Source: an uncultured Clostridium sp. (lineage in GTDB: Bacteria > Bacillota > Clostridia > TANB77 > CAG-508). Taken from it: DNA of 15,967 nucleotides. Both the position numbers and the translations under genes were made by a program. Where the stretch lies: the NCBI GenBank assembly GCA_945874585.1, contig CAMCHB010000016.1, positions 1 to 15,967 on the forward strand. The letters are read 5' to 3'. Shown here in pieces: positions 1 through 7,582 of this stretch. Below the pieces are notes generated by a model. The model was not told where the DNA came from, ran no database searches, and saw nothing but the letters and a program-made list of their open reading frames with translations. Numbering within the stretch: the first letter of the stretch is position 1; each line of letters starts with the position of its first letter.

Positions 1-28
1 TGGGCTCGGAGATGTGTATAAGAGACAG
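1..28 (+). other. Nextera transposase adapter remnant (non-genomic)
   Basis: These 28 bases match the 3' part of the Illumina Nextera read-2 transposase adapter, including the 19-bp mosaic end at 10-28 (AGATGTGTATAAGAGACAG). This is library-preparation sequence left on the contig end, not DNA of the organism. Genomic sequence starts at about 29. The identification rests on recall of the published adapter, which fits without a mismatch. Confidence 0.97.
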
Positions 29-48
29 AAGCAAAATAAATAAAAAAT

Positions 49-98
49 GGATTATAAAAATGCAGCAAATGAAAGTGCATTTTTATAATTCTTTTTTT
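49..98 (+). terminator. Intrinsic terminator of an upstream off-window gene
   Basis: A perfect 14-bp inverted repeat (51-64 with 76-89, 11-nt loop) is followed by seven T (92-98). The left arm is preceded by six A (42-47), so the structure could also stop transcription from the other strand. The stem is AT-rich. Because it ends whatever lies upstream, gapA is probably the first gene of its transcription unit. Confidence 0.75.
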
Positions 99-110
99 AT
101 ATAATAGCTG

Positions 111-173
111 TTCATTTGAAAATTTTCTATTTATAGTCGAAAATATAAATCAATAAGAAAAATTTCAAATGAA
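111..173 (+). other. Long imperfect inverted repeat upstream of gapA
   Basis: Arms 111-128 and 156-173 pair at 17 of 18 positions. A second 7-bp perfect pair lies inside the loop (129-135 with 144-150, loop GTCGAAAA), giving a roughly 25-bp interrupted stem. No T-run follows on the + strand. It lies between the upstream terminator and the candidate gapA promoter, so it may be a regulator site or part of a longer leader if transcription starts further upstream. No riboswitch class was recognised. Confidence 0.5.
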
Positions 174-186
174 AAGGAAGAAAAAC

Positions 187-215
187 TTGAATTCTTAAAA
201 AAGTTGTTATAGAAT
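187..215 (+). promoter_or_regulatory. Candidate housekeeping promoter for gapA operon
   Basis: TTGAAT (187-192) and TAGAAT (210-215) are separated by 17 nt, in the vegetative sigma-A layout. The predicted start near 222 gives a leader of about 44 nt to the gapA ATG, whose ribosome site is AAAGGAAGG at about 253-261. In DNA this AT-rich, chance matches are common; the position between a terminator and the first gene is the main support. Confidence 0.45.
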
Positions 216-265
216 GAATTTGCAAAATTTTATAAGGTACAGATGTATCAGAAAGGAAGGACATT

Positions 266-1276
266 ATGTCAATTAAAATTGGAATCAATGGCTTTGGAAG
301 AATTGGAAATTTAGCCTTCCAAGCTGCTTTAGAAAAGAAAGAAGTGGAAGTGGTTGCGATAAATGACCCATTTATGGCACCTGATTATATGGCTTACATG
401 GTAAAATTCGATACCATGCATGGCAGATTTAAAGGAGAAGTATCTCATGCAGATGGAAAATTGATTGTTAATGGACATGAGGTAAAAGTATTTAATGAAA
501 TGGATCCTAAAAATATTCCTTGGGGTCAACTAGGAGTAGAATATGTATTAGAGTGTTCTGGAGCTTTTACAACAACAGAAAAAGCACAAGCTCACTTAGA
601 AGCAGGAGCTAAAAAAGTTATCATTAGTGCTCCATCAAAGGATGCACCAATGTTTGTTATGGGTGTTAACAATCAGACCTATACAAAGGATATGAATATT
701 ATTTCAAATGCTTCATGTACAACAAACTGCTTGGCACCTCTTGCCAAAGTAATTCATGATAATTTTGGAATCAAAGAAGGTCTTATGACAACAGTTCACT
801 CAACAACAGCAACACAAAAAACAGTAGATGGAGCTTCTAAAAAAGATTGGAGAGGCGGAAGAGCTGCTTCTGGCAATATCATTCCTTCTTCAACAGGAGC
901 TGCTAAAGCTGTTGGAAAAGTTATTCCAGAATTAAATGGTAAATTAACAGGTATGGCATTTAGAGTTCCAACACTTGATGTATCTGTAGTTGATTTAACA
1001 TGCAACTTAGAAAAACCAACTTCATATGAAGAAATTTGCGCAGCTGTTAAACGTGCTTCTGAAAATGAAATGAAAGGTATTATTGAATACGTAGATGAAG
1101 ATGTTGTATCATCTGATTTCTTAGGTGATGAACATACTTCAATCTTTGATAGCAAAGCTGGTATTGCTTTGACTGATAGTTTTGTGAAATTAGTTGCTTG
1201 GTATGATAATGAATGGGGTTATTCACATAAATTAGTTGACTTAGCAATTTATATAGCTGGTGTAGATAAACAATAG
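266..1276 (+). CDS. gapA: Glyceraldehyde-3-phosphate dehydrogenase, NAD-type
   Basis: Cytosolic glycolytic enzyme that oxidises glyceraldehyde-3-phosphate with phosphate to 1,3-bisphosphoglycerate. The 336-residue length is normal. The N-terminal Rossmann motif GINGFGRIG is at 6-14, and Asp34 in AINDPF fits NAD preference. The catalytic Cys151 sits in SNASCTTNC, followed by the TVHSTTATQKTVDG segment carrying the catalytic His. Motifs such as KDWRGGRAASGNIIPSS and the NDPF start resemble the E. coli GapA/eukaryote-like branch more than the classical Bacillus GapA branch; this is a visual judgement. It heads the gapA-pgk-tpiA-gpmI-eno cluster, and no cggR-like regulator is visible upstream. 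A structured hairpin with a T-run follows it and may keep gapA transcript above pgk. Confidence 0.98.
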   Translation: MSIKIGINGFGRIGNLAFQAALEKKEVEVVAINDPFMAPDYMAYMVKFDTMHGRFKGEVSHADGKLIVNGHEVKVFNEMDPKNIPWGQLGVEYVLECSGAFTTTEKAQAHLEAGAKKVIISAPSKDAPMFVMGVNNQTYTKDMNIISNASCTTNCLAPLAKVIHDNFGIKEGLMTTVHSTTATQKTVDGASKKDWRGGRAASGNIIPSSTGAAKAVGKVIPELNGKLTGMAFRVPTLDVSVVDLTCNLEKPTSYEEICAAVKRASENEMKGIIEYVDEDVVSSDFLGDEHTSIFDSKAGIALTDSFVKLVAWYDNEWGYSHKLVDLAIYIAGVDKQ

Positions 1277-1290
1277 AATTCATATAAAAT

Positions 1291-1361
1291 GTCCTAAAAG
1301 AGATTGAATTTTTATGATGGAACAGATCAAAATAAAGTTCAAAAGCTCGTTAGGACTTTTT
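1291..1361 (+). terminator. Structured intercistronic hairpin (partial terminator) between gapA and pgk
   Basis: The outer stem GTCCTAA (1291-1297) with TTAGGAC (1350-1356) extends inward through GAG/CTC (1300-1302/1346-1348) and a second stem starting TTGAA/TTCAA (1304-1308/1338-1342). Five T follow at 1357-1361. pgk begins 35 nt later with no convincing promoter between, so it probably acts as an attenuator or processing/stability element that sets the gapA to pgk ratio rather than as a full stop. Confidence 0.6.
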
Positions 1362-1396
1362 GAAAATATGGCAAATAAAAAAGGAGTTGATTCTAT

Positions 1397-2581
1397 ATGA
1401 ATAAAAAAACAGTAAGAGATATTGATGTAAATGGAAAGAAAGTCTTATTAAGATGTGATTTTAATGTACCACAAGATGAAGATGGAAACATAACAGATAA
1501 TAGAAGAATTGTAGCTGCGTTGGATACAATTCATTATTTATTAGATCATCATGCAAAAGTAATTTTATGTTCTCATTTAGGAAGACCAAAGGGACAAGTA
1601 AAAAAGGAATTTTCATTAAAACCAGTAGCAGAAGAATTGGAAAAATTATTGCACCAAAAAGTTTCATTGGCAAAAGATGTTGTGGGAGAAAGTGCTAAAA
1701 GTCTAGTGAGCCAAATGAAGGAAGGCGATGTTGTTTTATTAGAAAATGTTCGTTTTGAAAAAGGAGAAGAAAAAAATGATCCTGCATTTGCAAAACAATT
1801 AGCAAGCCTAGCTGATGTGTATGTAGATGATGCTTTTGGAACGACACATAGGGCACATGCTTCAACAGCAGGAGTAGCACAATACTTACCAGCTGTAGCC
1901 GGATTTTTAGTAGAGAAAGAAATCAATTTCATGAGCAATGCTTTAAAAAATCCAAAAAGACCATTTGTTGCAATCTTAGGAGGCGCAAAAGTTTCTGATA
2001 AAATTGGTGTAATTGATGCATTGATGGAAAAAGTAGATACCTTAATTATTGGTGGAGGTATGGCTTATACATTCTTTAAAGCACAAGGTTATAACATTGG
2101 TAACTCTATGTGCGAAGCAGACAAAATCGATCTAGCTTTAGGCTTAATGGAAAAGGCAAAGCAAAAAAAGGTTAAATTGATGTTGCCAGTAGATACTGTA
2201 ATTGGAAAAGAATTTAAACGTGATACAGAAAGCAAAATTGTAAAATCAACAGAGATACCAAATGATTGGGAAGGCTTTGATATTGGACCTAAATCAGTTG
2301 AGATATTTGGCGATGAAATCAAAAAAGCAAAAACTGTTGTATGGAATGGACCTTTAGGATTATTTGAGTTTGATAAATTTGCTGTTGGAACCAATGCAAT
2401 TGCTAAAATATTAGCAGAAACAGATGCTACAACTATTATTGGTGGTGGAGATTCAGCAGCTGCTATCGAAAAAGCTGGTTTATCAGATAAAATGACACAC
2501 GTTTCAACCGGTGGAGGCGCTTCATTGCAATTATTAGAAGGTAAGCCATTACCAGGTATTGAATGTTTGGAAGACAAATAG
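1397..2581 (+). CDS. pgk: Phosphoglycerate kinase
   Basis: Transfers the acyl phosphate of 1,3-bisphosphoglycerate to ADP, giving 3-phosphoglycerate and ATP; cytosolic glycolysis enzyme. The 394-residue length is typical for bacteria. The signature RCDFNVPQ lies near residues 19-26, SHLGRPKG near 59-66, and the C-terminal nucleotide-domain motifs GGGDSAAAIEKAG and STGGGASLQLLEG are intact. ATG 1397 is preceded by GGAG at 1383-1386, a somewhat long 10-nt spacing. It is directly followed by tpiA: the TAG stop at 2579-2581 overlaps the tpiA ribosome site, a tight junction that suggests cotranscription. Confidence 0.98.
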   Translation: MNKKTVRDIDVNGKKVLLRCDFNVPQDEDGNITDNRRIVAALDTIHYLLDHHAKVILCSHLGRPKGQVKKEFSLKPVAEELEKLLHQKVSLAKDVVGESAKSLVSQMKEGDVVLLENVRFEKGEEKNDPAFAKQLASLADVYVDDAFGTTHRAHASTAGVAQYLPAVAGFLVEKEINFMSNALKNPKRPFVAILGGAKVSDKIGVIDALMEKVDTLIIGGGMAYTFFKAQGYNIGNSMCEADKIDLALGLMEKAKQKKVKLMLPVDTVIGKEFKRDTESKIVKSTEIPNDWEGFDIGPKSVEIFGDEIKKAKTVVWNGPLGLFEFDKFAVGTNAIAKILAETDATTIIGGGDSAAAIEKAGLSDKMTHVSTGGGASLQLLEGKPLPGIECLEDK

Positions 2582-2590
2582 GAGGAAGAG

Positions 2591-3343
2591 ATGAGAAGAA
2601 AAGTTATAGCAGGCAATTGGAAAATGAATATGCTACCAAATGAAGCCATGAATTTTATCAATGAATTAGCACCAATTGTTAAAGATACAAAGCATGAAGT
2701 TATTTTATGTGTTCCATATATTGATTTATTTTATACCTTACTTCATGCACAAGGCACCAATATCAAAATTGGTGCGCAAAATATGCATTGGGAAAAAAGT
2801 GGTGCCTATACAGGAGAAATTTCTGGTGAAATGTTAAAAGCCATTGGAGTAGAATATGTCATTATTGGACATTCTGAAAGAAGAAGATATTTTGCAGAAA
2901 CAGATGAAACAGTCAATAAAAAAGTAAAAGCTGCTTTATCTTATGGATTAAAACCAATCATTTGTGTAGGAGAAACTTTGGAACAAAGAGAAGCTGGAAA
3001 AGCAATTGAAACGATTCAGATGCAAACAGAAAAAGCATTAAAAGATGTACCAGCTGAACAATTAGATAAATTGATTGTTGCTTATGAACCAATTTGGGCA
3101 ATTGGAACCGGAAAAACGGCTACCGCAGAAGAAGCAAACGAAGCAATTGTCTCAATTCGACAGGAAATTTCAAAAATATATGGACAGGACGTGGCTCAAA
3201 GAGTTATAATACAATATGGCGGAAGCGTAAAATCAACTAATGCTAAGGAATTGTTCACGATGAGTGATATTGATGGAGGATTAGTTGGTGGAGCAAGCCT
3301 AAAAGCAGATGAATTTAGTAAAATCGTGAATTACGAAAAATAA
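2591..3343 (+). CDS. tpiA: Triosephosphate isomerase
   Basis: Interconverts dihydroxyacetone phosphate and glyceraldehyde-3-phosphate; TIM-barrel enzyme of 250 residues, the normal length. Visible active-site parts are N9 and K11 in AGNWKMN, His94 in GHSERR, catalytic Glu166 in YEPIWAIGTGK with its flexible-loop sequence, and the phosphate-binding QYGGSVKS segment. The AGGAGG ribosome site overlaps the end of pgk, with only 9 nt between the two coding regions. A 64-nt gap without an evident terminator separates it from gpmI. Confidence 0.98.
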   Translation: MRRKVIAGNWKMNMLPNEAMNFINELAPIVKDTKHEVILCVPYIDLFYTLLHAQGTNIKIGAQNMHWEKSGAYTGEISGEMLKAIGVEYVIIGHSERRRYFAETDETVNKKVKAALSYGLKPIICVGETLEQREAGKAIETIQMQTEKALKDVPAEQLDKLIVAYEPIWAIGTGKTATAEEANEAIVSIRQEISKIYGQDVAQRVIIQYGGSVKSTNAKELFTMSDIDGGLVGGASLKADEFSKIVNYEK

Positions 3344-3407
3344 AAGAAAAAATACACGAGATTTCACAAACTGACTTTTAAGAAAATGACTTCAAGTGGA
3401 GGTTAAG

Positions 3408-4946
3408 ATGGATAAAAAACTGACAATGTTGATGATTCTAGATGGTTTTGGAATCAACGATAATGAAAAATCAAATGCCGTTAAAATGGCTAAAATGCCA
3501 AATTGGAACAAAATAATGCGACAAAATCCAAATACAACGATTGCAACTAGTGGCCTTGATGTAGGTTTACCAGAAGGACAAATGGGAAACTCTGAAGTGG
3601 GTCATACCAATATTGGAGCTGGTAGAATCGTTTACCAAGATTTTACTAGAATTACAAAAGCAATAGAAGAAGGAGATTTCTTTAGTAATTTAGAATTAAA
3701 TCAAGCCATTGATTATTGCATCGAAAATCATTCCAAATTACATGTTATGGGATTGCTTTCAGACGGTGGAGTACATAGTCATATTCGTCATTTATATGCG
3801 ATATTGGAATTAGCCAAAAGAAAAGATTTTGAAGATGTCTATGTTCATTGCTTTTTAGATGGAAGGGATACACCACCATCTTCTGCAGAAACTTATATTG
3901 TGGAATTAGAAAAAAAGATGGAAGAAAAAGGTGTTGGAAAAATTGCAAGCATTTGTGGTAGATTCTACAGTATGGACCGTGACAAAAGATGGGACCGTAT
4001 AGAAGCTGCGTATAATGCTATGGTAAGAGGAATCGGTGAAAAATCAACTTCAGCCATTAAAGCAATTGAAGAATCTTATCAAAAGGAAGTGTTTGATGAA
4101 TTTGTCAAACCAACCGTTATTTTAAATGGTTCTGAACCAGTAGCTACGATTCAAGATCGTGATGCTGTCATATTTTTTAATTTCCGTCCAGATCGAGCAA
4201 GAGAAATTACCAGAACTTTTGTAGATGAAGATTTTCATGAATTTCCAACGGAAAAAATCAGTGTATATTTTGTATGCATGACACAATATGATGCAAGTTT
4301 GCCAAATATTCACATTGCATTTGAGCCAAATATCATTCATAATACATTTGGGCAATATATTAGCAAAAAAGGATTGCATCAACTAAGAATTGCAGAAACG
4401 GAAAAATATGCACATGTAACATTTTTCTTTAATGGTGGAGAAGAAAAGCAATATCGAAATGAAGATCGCATTTTAATTCCTTCACCAAAGGTAGAAACCT
4501 ATGATTTAATGCCAGAAATGAGTGCTAAACAGGTAACTGAAAAAGTGCTAGAGGCTATCCAATCTCAAAAATATGATTCTATCATTTTGAATTATGCTAA
4601 TCCAGATATGGTAGGACATACTGGAAATTTGGAAGCAACAATTCATGCATTAGAAGTATTAGATGAATGTATCGGAAAAGTAGTAGAAGCTGTCGAAAAA
4701 GTAAAAGGTGTTTTGCTTATAACAGCTGATCATGGAAATGCAGAACAAATGGTAGATTATGTAACTGGTGATCCACACACAGCCCATACGACCAATGTTG
4801 TTCCGCTTGTTATTATCGGTATGGATTCCATAAAATTAAAACATGGAAGATTATCCGATTTAGCACCAACCATGCTAGATATCATGGGATTAGAAAAACC
4901 AAAAGAAATGAAAGGTAATTCTTTAATTGAGCGAGATTCCATATAG
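3408..4946 (+). CDS. gpmI: 2,3-bisphosphoglycerate-independent phosphoglycerate mutase
   Basis: Converts 3-phosphoglycerate to 2-phosphoglycerate through a phosphoserine intermediate; Mn-dependent alkaline-phosphatase-superfamily enzyme. With the ATG at 3408 it has 512 residues, the usual length. LILDGFG-like metal site at 8-15, catalytic Ser62 in GQMGNSEVGH, the FRPDRARE segment, and the C-terminal TADHGNAEQM and DPHTAHTTN metal-binding motifs are present. An in-frame GTG at 3396 was rejected because it overlaps the ribosome site TGGAGG (3397-3402), which is well spaced for 3408. Mn-dependent GpmI is typical of spore formers, where its pH sensitivity helps keep 3-phosphoglycerate stored in spores; this is family knowledge, not seen here. 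Confidence 0.97.
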   Translation: MDKKLTMLMILDGFGINDNEKSNAVKMAKMPNWNKIMRQNPNTTIATSGLDVGLPEGQMGNSEVGHTNIGAGRIVYQDFTRITKAIEEGDFFSNLELNQAIDYCIENHSKLHVMGLLSDGGVHSHIRHLYAILELAKRKDFEDVYVHCFLDGRDTPPSSAETYIVELEKKMEEKGVGKIASICGRFYSMDRDKRWDRIEAAYNAMVRGIGEKSTSAIKAIEESYQKEVFDEFVKPTVILNGSEPVATIQDRDAVIFFNFRPDRAREITRTFVDEDFHEFPTEKISVYFVCMTQYDASLPNIHIAFEPNIIHNTFGQYISKKGLHQLRIAETEKYAHVTFFFNGGEEKQYRNEDRILIPSPKVETYDLMPEMSAKQVTEKVLEAIQSQKYDSIILNYANPDMVGHTGNLEATIHALEVLDECIGKVVEAVEKVKGVLLITADHGNAEQMVDYVTGDPHTAHTTNVVPLVIIGMDSIKLKHGRLSDLAPTMLDIMGLEKPKEMKGNSLIERDSI

Positions 4947-4966
4947 GACTGAGGAGGGGAATTTCT

Positions 4967-5647
4967 ATGCTGGATACGCCAAGAATTAAAAAAATATATC
5001 AAGAAATTCAAAGAAGTATATATTATATGATTCCAGAAAAGTGGGACCATCTCTATTTGTATGCTTCCATTACGGAAAAAGTATATAAAATTCCAATAGG
5101 AGAAATGTTCTTTTATTATTTCCCAAAAGGAATTTTAAAGAAAAGACCAGTCAATGTATATGAGATTCCTGGCAAGTTTAATATTGATGAAGAAATATAT
5201 ATGAAATTGGTTAGAGATTTGTATCAGTCTATACAGAAATTGCGTGAAGAATATGTCAAAAAAGATCAAAGATTATGGAGCAGTTTAACAATCTCAATTG
5301 AAAACAATCAATTTAAAGTGATATACAATTATGATTCAGAAAATAACTGGAATTATTCCAACGATGACCGCAAAGTCATTTGGAAGTATAAATATTTGGG
5401 AATTGATACGGCTGCTTTGGATCGAAAAGAAAAATCCGTTGTCAAACGTTATATAAAAGATTCACAATACCAGCAAGAAGATGAAGAAGAATATACCGAA
5501 ATGATGTATAAAAAGCCGATACATAAAAATATTTTGGATTATGATAAACCAGACAATCCGGTTGAGCAAAATGTCATAAAAAAATTAGAGGAGCAACATC
5601 GTAAAGTCAACAATCAGATATTGTCTGGAATTGATTTTAGAGATTAA
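4967..5647 (+). CDS. YezG/DUF600-family (immunity-like) protein inside the glycolytic operon
   Basis: A 226-residue soluble protein with no signal peptide or membrane helix. The first 150 residues or so match the DUF600/YezG pattern as I recall it: MIPEKWDHLYLYA (21-33), MFFYYFPKG (47-55), a mid-section LRxEY...LWSSLTISIE and FKVIYNYD, then VIWKYKYLGI. In Bacillus, YezG is the immunity partner of a secreted LXG-type toxin. Here no toxin is adjacent; the gene sits between gpmI and eno with its own GAGGAGGGG ribosome site, 20 nt after gpmI. The C-terminal 70 residues or so are charged (an acidic DEEEYTE stretch, then a Lys/Glu-rich helix) and look like an added tail. It could be an orphan immunity gene or a family member with a housekeeping role; the sequence does not decide. 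Confidence 0.75.
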   Translation: MLDTPRIKKIYQEIQRSIYYMIPEKWDHLYLYASITEKVYKIPIGEMFFYYFPKGILKKRPVNVYEIPGKFNIDEEIYMKLVRDLYQSIQKLREEYVKKDQRLWSSLTISIENNQFKVIYNYDSENNWNYSNDDRKVIWKYKYLGIDTAALDRKEKSVVKRYIKDSQYQQEDEEEYTEMMYKKPIHKNILDYDKPDNPVEQNVIKKLEEQHRKVNNQILSGIDFRD

Positions 5648-5662
5648 CAAGTATTACTTGTT
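5645..5662 (+). other. Short hairpin between the YezG-like gene and eno
   Basis: AACAAGT (5646-5652) and ACTTGTT (5656-5662) form a perfect 7-bp stem with an ATT loop, overlapping the upstream stop codon. No T-run follows, so it is not a standard terminator; it may mark a processing site or protect the eno message. Confidence 0.45.
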
Positions 5663-5688
5663 GATATATATTTTAGGAGGTAAAACAA

Positions 5689-6996
5689 ATGAAAGATTAT
5701 TTAGGAATTGAAAGTGTTAAAGCTTTAGAAGTGTTAGATTCAAGAGGTAATCCAACAGTTCAAGTAGAAGTGGTTACAGAAGGAGGATTTTCAGGCGTTG
5801 CCATGGTACCATCTGGTGCATCTACAGGAAGCTTTGAAGCAGTTGAGTTACGTGATGGTGATAAAACAAGATATATGGGAAAAGGCGTTACAAAAGCAGT
5901 AGACAACGTAAACAAAAAAATTGCAAAAGAAATTGAAGGCATGAATGTTTATGATCAAGTAAAAATTGACCATACTTTAATTGAATTAGATGGAACAGAA
6001 AACAAAGGAAAACTTGGAGCTAACGCAACTTTAGGTGTTTCTTTAGCTGTTTGCAAAGCTGCTGCTAATTCATTAGGTATGTCTTTATATAACTACATTG
6101 GTGGTGTAAATGCAAAAGTATTACCAACCCCTATGATGAACATTTTAAATGGTGGTAAACATGCAGACAATACCGTTAATATTCAAGAGTTTATGATTAT
6201 GCCTGTAGGGGCTCCAACTTTTTCAGAATGTATGAGAATGAGTACAGAAATTTATCATACTTTGAAAAATGTTGTAAAAGCACAAGGCTTGTCTACTGGT
6301 GTAGGTGATGAAGGTGGATTTGCTCCAAACTTATCAAGTGATGAAGAAGCTTTAAAACTAATTGTAGAAGCTATTAAAAAAGCTGGATACAAACCAGGTG
6401 AAGATGTATTTTTAGCATTGGATATAGCTGCTACTGAAATGTATGATGAAGCTAAGAAAATTGGTAAAGAAGGATCTTATCATTTCTGGAAAACAGGTGA
6501 AACAAAATCAGTTGATGAAATGATTGATTATATTGAGGATCTTGTTAATAAATATCCAATTATTTCAGTTGAAGATGGATTAGCAGAAGAAGACTGGGAT
6601 GGATGGAAAAAGTTAACCGATCGATTGGGTTCTCGTATTCAATTAGTAGGTGATGATTTATTTGTTACAAATATTAAGCGTTTACAAAAAGGAATTGACA
6701 ATAAAACGACGAATAGTATATTGATAAAGTTAAATCAAATTGGTACATTAACTGAAACATTGGATGCTATTGAATTAGCTAAGAAGAATGGATATACAGC
6801 AGTTGTTTCTCATCGTTCTGGTGAAACAGAAGATACAACACTTGCTGATGTAGCTGTTGCAACAAATGCAGGACAAATTAAGACAGGAGCACCATGCAGA
6901 ACAGATCGTGTAGCAAAATACAATCGTTTGTTAAACATCGAAGCTGAATTAGGTGAAAGTGCTATATTTGCAGGAAGAAAAGGATTAAATAGATAA
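5689..6996 (+). CDS. eno: Enolase (phosphopyruvate hydratase)
   Basis: Dehydrates 2-phosphoglycerate to phosphoenolpyruvate; Mg-dependent cytosolic enzyme, also a component of RNA degradation complexes in many bacteria. The 435-residue length is normal. Visible landmarks: LDSRGNPTV near 17-25, IQEFMIMP, Glu208 in GDEGGF, metal-binding SVEDGLAEEDWDGW and GDDLFVTN, catalytic Lys347 in LIKLNQIGT, and the SHRSGETEDTTLAD loop. ATG 5689 follows a strong TTAGGAGGT (about 5672-5680). Last enzyme gene of the cluster, followed by a hairpin and a tRNA gene. Confidence 0.99.
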   Translation: MKDYLGIESVKALEVLDSRGNPTVQVEVVTEGGFSGVAMVPSGASTGSFEAVELRDGDKTRYMGKGVTKAVDNVNKKIAKEIEGMNVYDQVKIDHTLIELDGTENKGKLGANATLGVSLAVCKAAANSLGMSLYNYIGGVNAKVLPTPMMNILNGGKHADNTVNIQEFMIMPVGAPTFSECMRMSTEIYHTLKNVVKAQGLSTGVGDEGGFAPNLSSDEEALKLIVEAIKKAGYKPGEDVFLALDIAATEMYDEAKKIGKEGSYHFWKTGETKSVDEMIDYIEDLVNKYPIISVEDGLAEEDWDGWKKLTDRLGSRIQLVGDDLFVTNIKRLQKGIDNKTTNSILIKLNQIGTLTETLDAIELAKKNGYTAVVSHRSGETEDTTLADVAVATNAGQIKTGAPCRTDRVAKYNRLLNIEAELGESAIFAGRKGLNR

Positions 6997-7026
6997 TGTC
7001 AGATAATTTATTCTAATAACAAATCA

Positions 7027-7045
7027 AGGATGCATTTTGCATCCT
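7027..7045 (+). other. Perfect short hairpin between eno and tRNA-Gln
   Basis: AGGATGCA (7027-7034) and TGCATCCT (7038-7045) pair perfectly over 8 bp with a TTT loop. There is no T-run after it, so it is at best a weak terminator. It lies 8 nt before the tRNA and may mark the boundary where an eno-tRNA transcript is cut. Confidence 0.5.
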
Positions 7046-7053
7046 ATCTATAT

Positions 7054-7129
7054 TCGGGTGTCGCCAAGTGGTAAGGCATCGGACTCTGACTCCGACATTC
7101 CGTAGGTTCGAATCCTACCACCCGAGCCA
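7054..7129 (+). tRNA. tRNA-Gln (anticodon CUG)
   Basis: Complete 76-nt cloverleaf. The acceptor stem TCGGGTG (7054-7060) pairs with CACCCGA (7119-7125), followed by G and an encoded CCA (7127-7129). The anticodon arm is TCGGA/TCCGA around a seven-base loop with anticodon CTG at 7086-7088, reading CAG codons. The T arm is GTAGG-TTCGAAT-CCTAC. No promoter is evident between eno and the tRNA, so it may be read through from the glycolytic operon. Confidence 0.95.
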
Positions 7130-7135
7130 TGAAAC

Positions 7136-7180
7136 AAAACTCTGTAACATTGAAATATCAATGGTTTACAGAGTTTTTTT
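7136..7180 (+). terminator. Strong intrinsic terminator after tRNA-Gln
   Basis: A 12-bp stem (7136-7147 with 7166-7177) continues into a perfect 6-bp inner stem CATTGA/TCAATG (7148-7153/7158-7163) with a 4-nt loop. Seven T at 7174-7180 follow the GAG. This is the likely 3' end of the tRNA and of any readthrough from eno. Confidence 0.9.
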
Positions 7181-7311
7181 ATTTTAAACTAATGCAATAG
7201 AGTTTTACAATCCAATTTTCTTCAGATCGTTCTTCATTCAAACAGACATATTTGTTCCAATTAAGTAGTAGAATAGTATCAAAAAAACAGGAACATAATA
7301 GTATCAGAATA

Positions 7312-7340
7312 TTGACATTTGTAATACAATGTAATACAAT
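7312..7340 (+). promoter_or_regulatory. Promoter with overlapping palindromic operators for the toxin-antitoxin pair
   Basis: TTGACA (7312-7317) and TACAAT (7335-7340) with 17-nt spacing form a near-consensus sigma-A promoter. Two tandem 10-bp copies of GTAATACAAT (7321-7330, 7331-7340) fill the spacer and the -10. The first gives the palindrome TTGTAATACAA (7319-7329) and the second a near copy. This layout suits autorepression by a ribbon-helix-helix antitoxin, which is the usual logic of relBE-type operons; direct binding is inferred. Confidence 0.75.
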
Positions 7341-7363
7341 AAAATAGAAAGGAGCTGGTGAAT

Positions 7364-7582
7364 ATGACTATTTCAGTAAGATTAAATGATAAAGATACAG
7401 AACTAATCAAAGCATATGCAAAGATGAACAATATCTCTTTATCAGATTTAATAAGAAATGCAGTAATTGAAAAAATTGAAGATGAATATGATTTAGAATG
7501 CTATAAAAAAGCAATGCAAGAATATGAAAAAAATCCTACAACCTATACAATGGATGAAGTAAAAGAGGAGTTGGGATTGTAA
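7364..7582 (+). CDS. RelB/DUF6290-type ribbon-helix-helix antitoxin
   Basis: Small antitoxin of 72 residues. The start MTISVRLNDKDTELIKAYA is a ribbon-helix-helix DNA-binding segment: a short beta strand, then NNISLSDLIRNAVIEKIED as the second helix. The acidic C-terminal part (YTMDEVKEELGL) is the typical toxin-wrapping tail. ATG 7364 was chosen over an in-frame GTG at 7358 because AAAGGAG (7348-7354) is 9 nt from the ATG and only 3 nt from the GTG. It abuts the toxin gene with no gap. It probably represses its own promoter through the TTGTAATACAA sites. Exact family name is by pattern memory. Confidence 0.85.
   Translation: MTISVRLNDKDTELIKAYAKMNNISLSDLIRNAVIEKIEDEYDLECYKKAMQEYEKNPTTYTMDEVKEELGL

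Noticed and set aside
329..2661. Several antisense ORFs across the glycolytic genes
   Set aside because: They are mirror readings of strongly conserved genes, lack ribosome sites, and have low-complexity or implausible products.
3396..3407. GTG start for gpmI adding four residues
   Set aside because: The GTG overlaps the ribosome site that is correctly spaced for ATG 3408, and 3408 places the catalytic serine at position 62 as in Bacillus-type enzymes.
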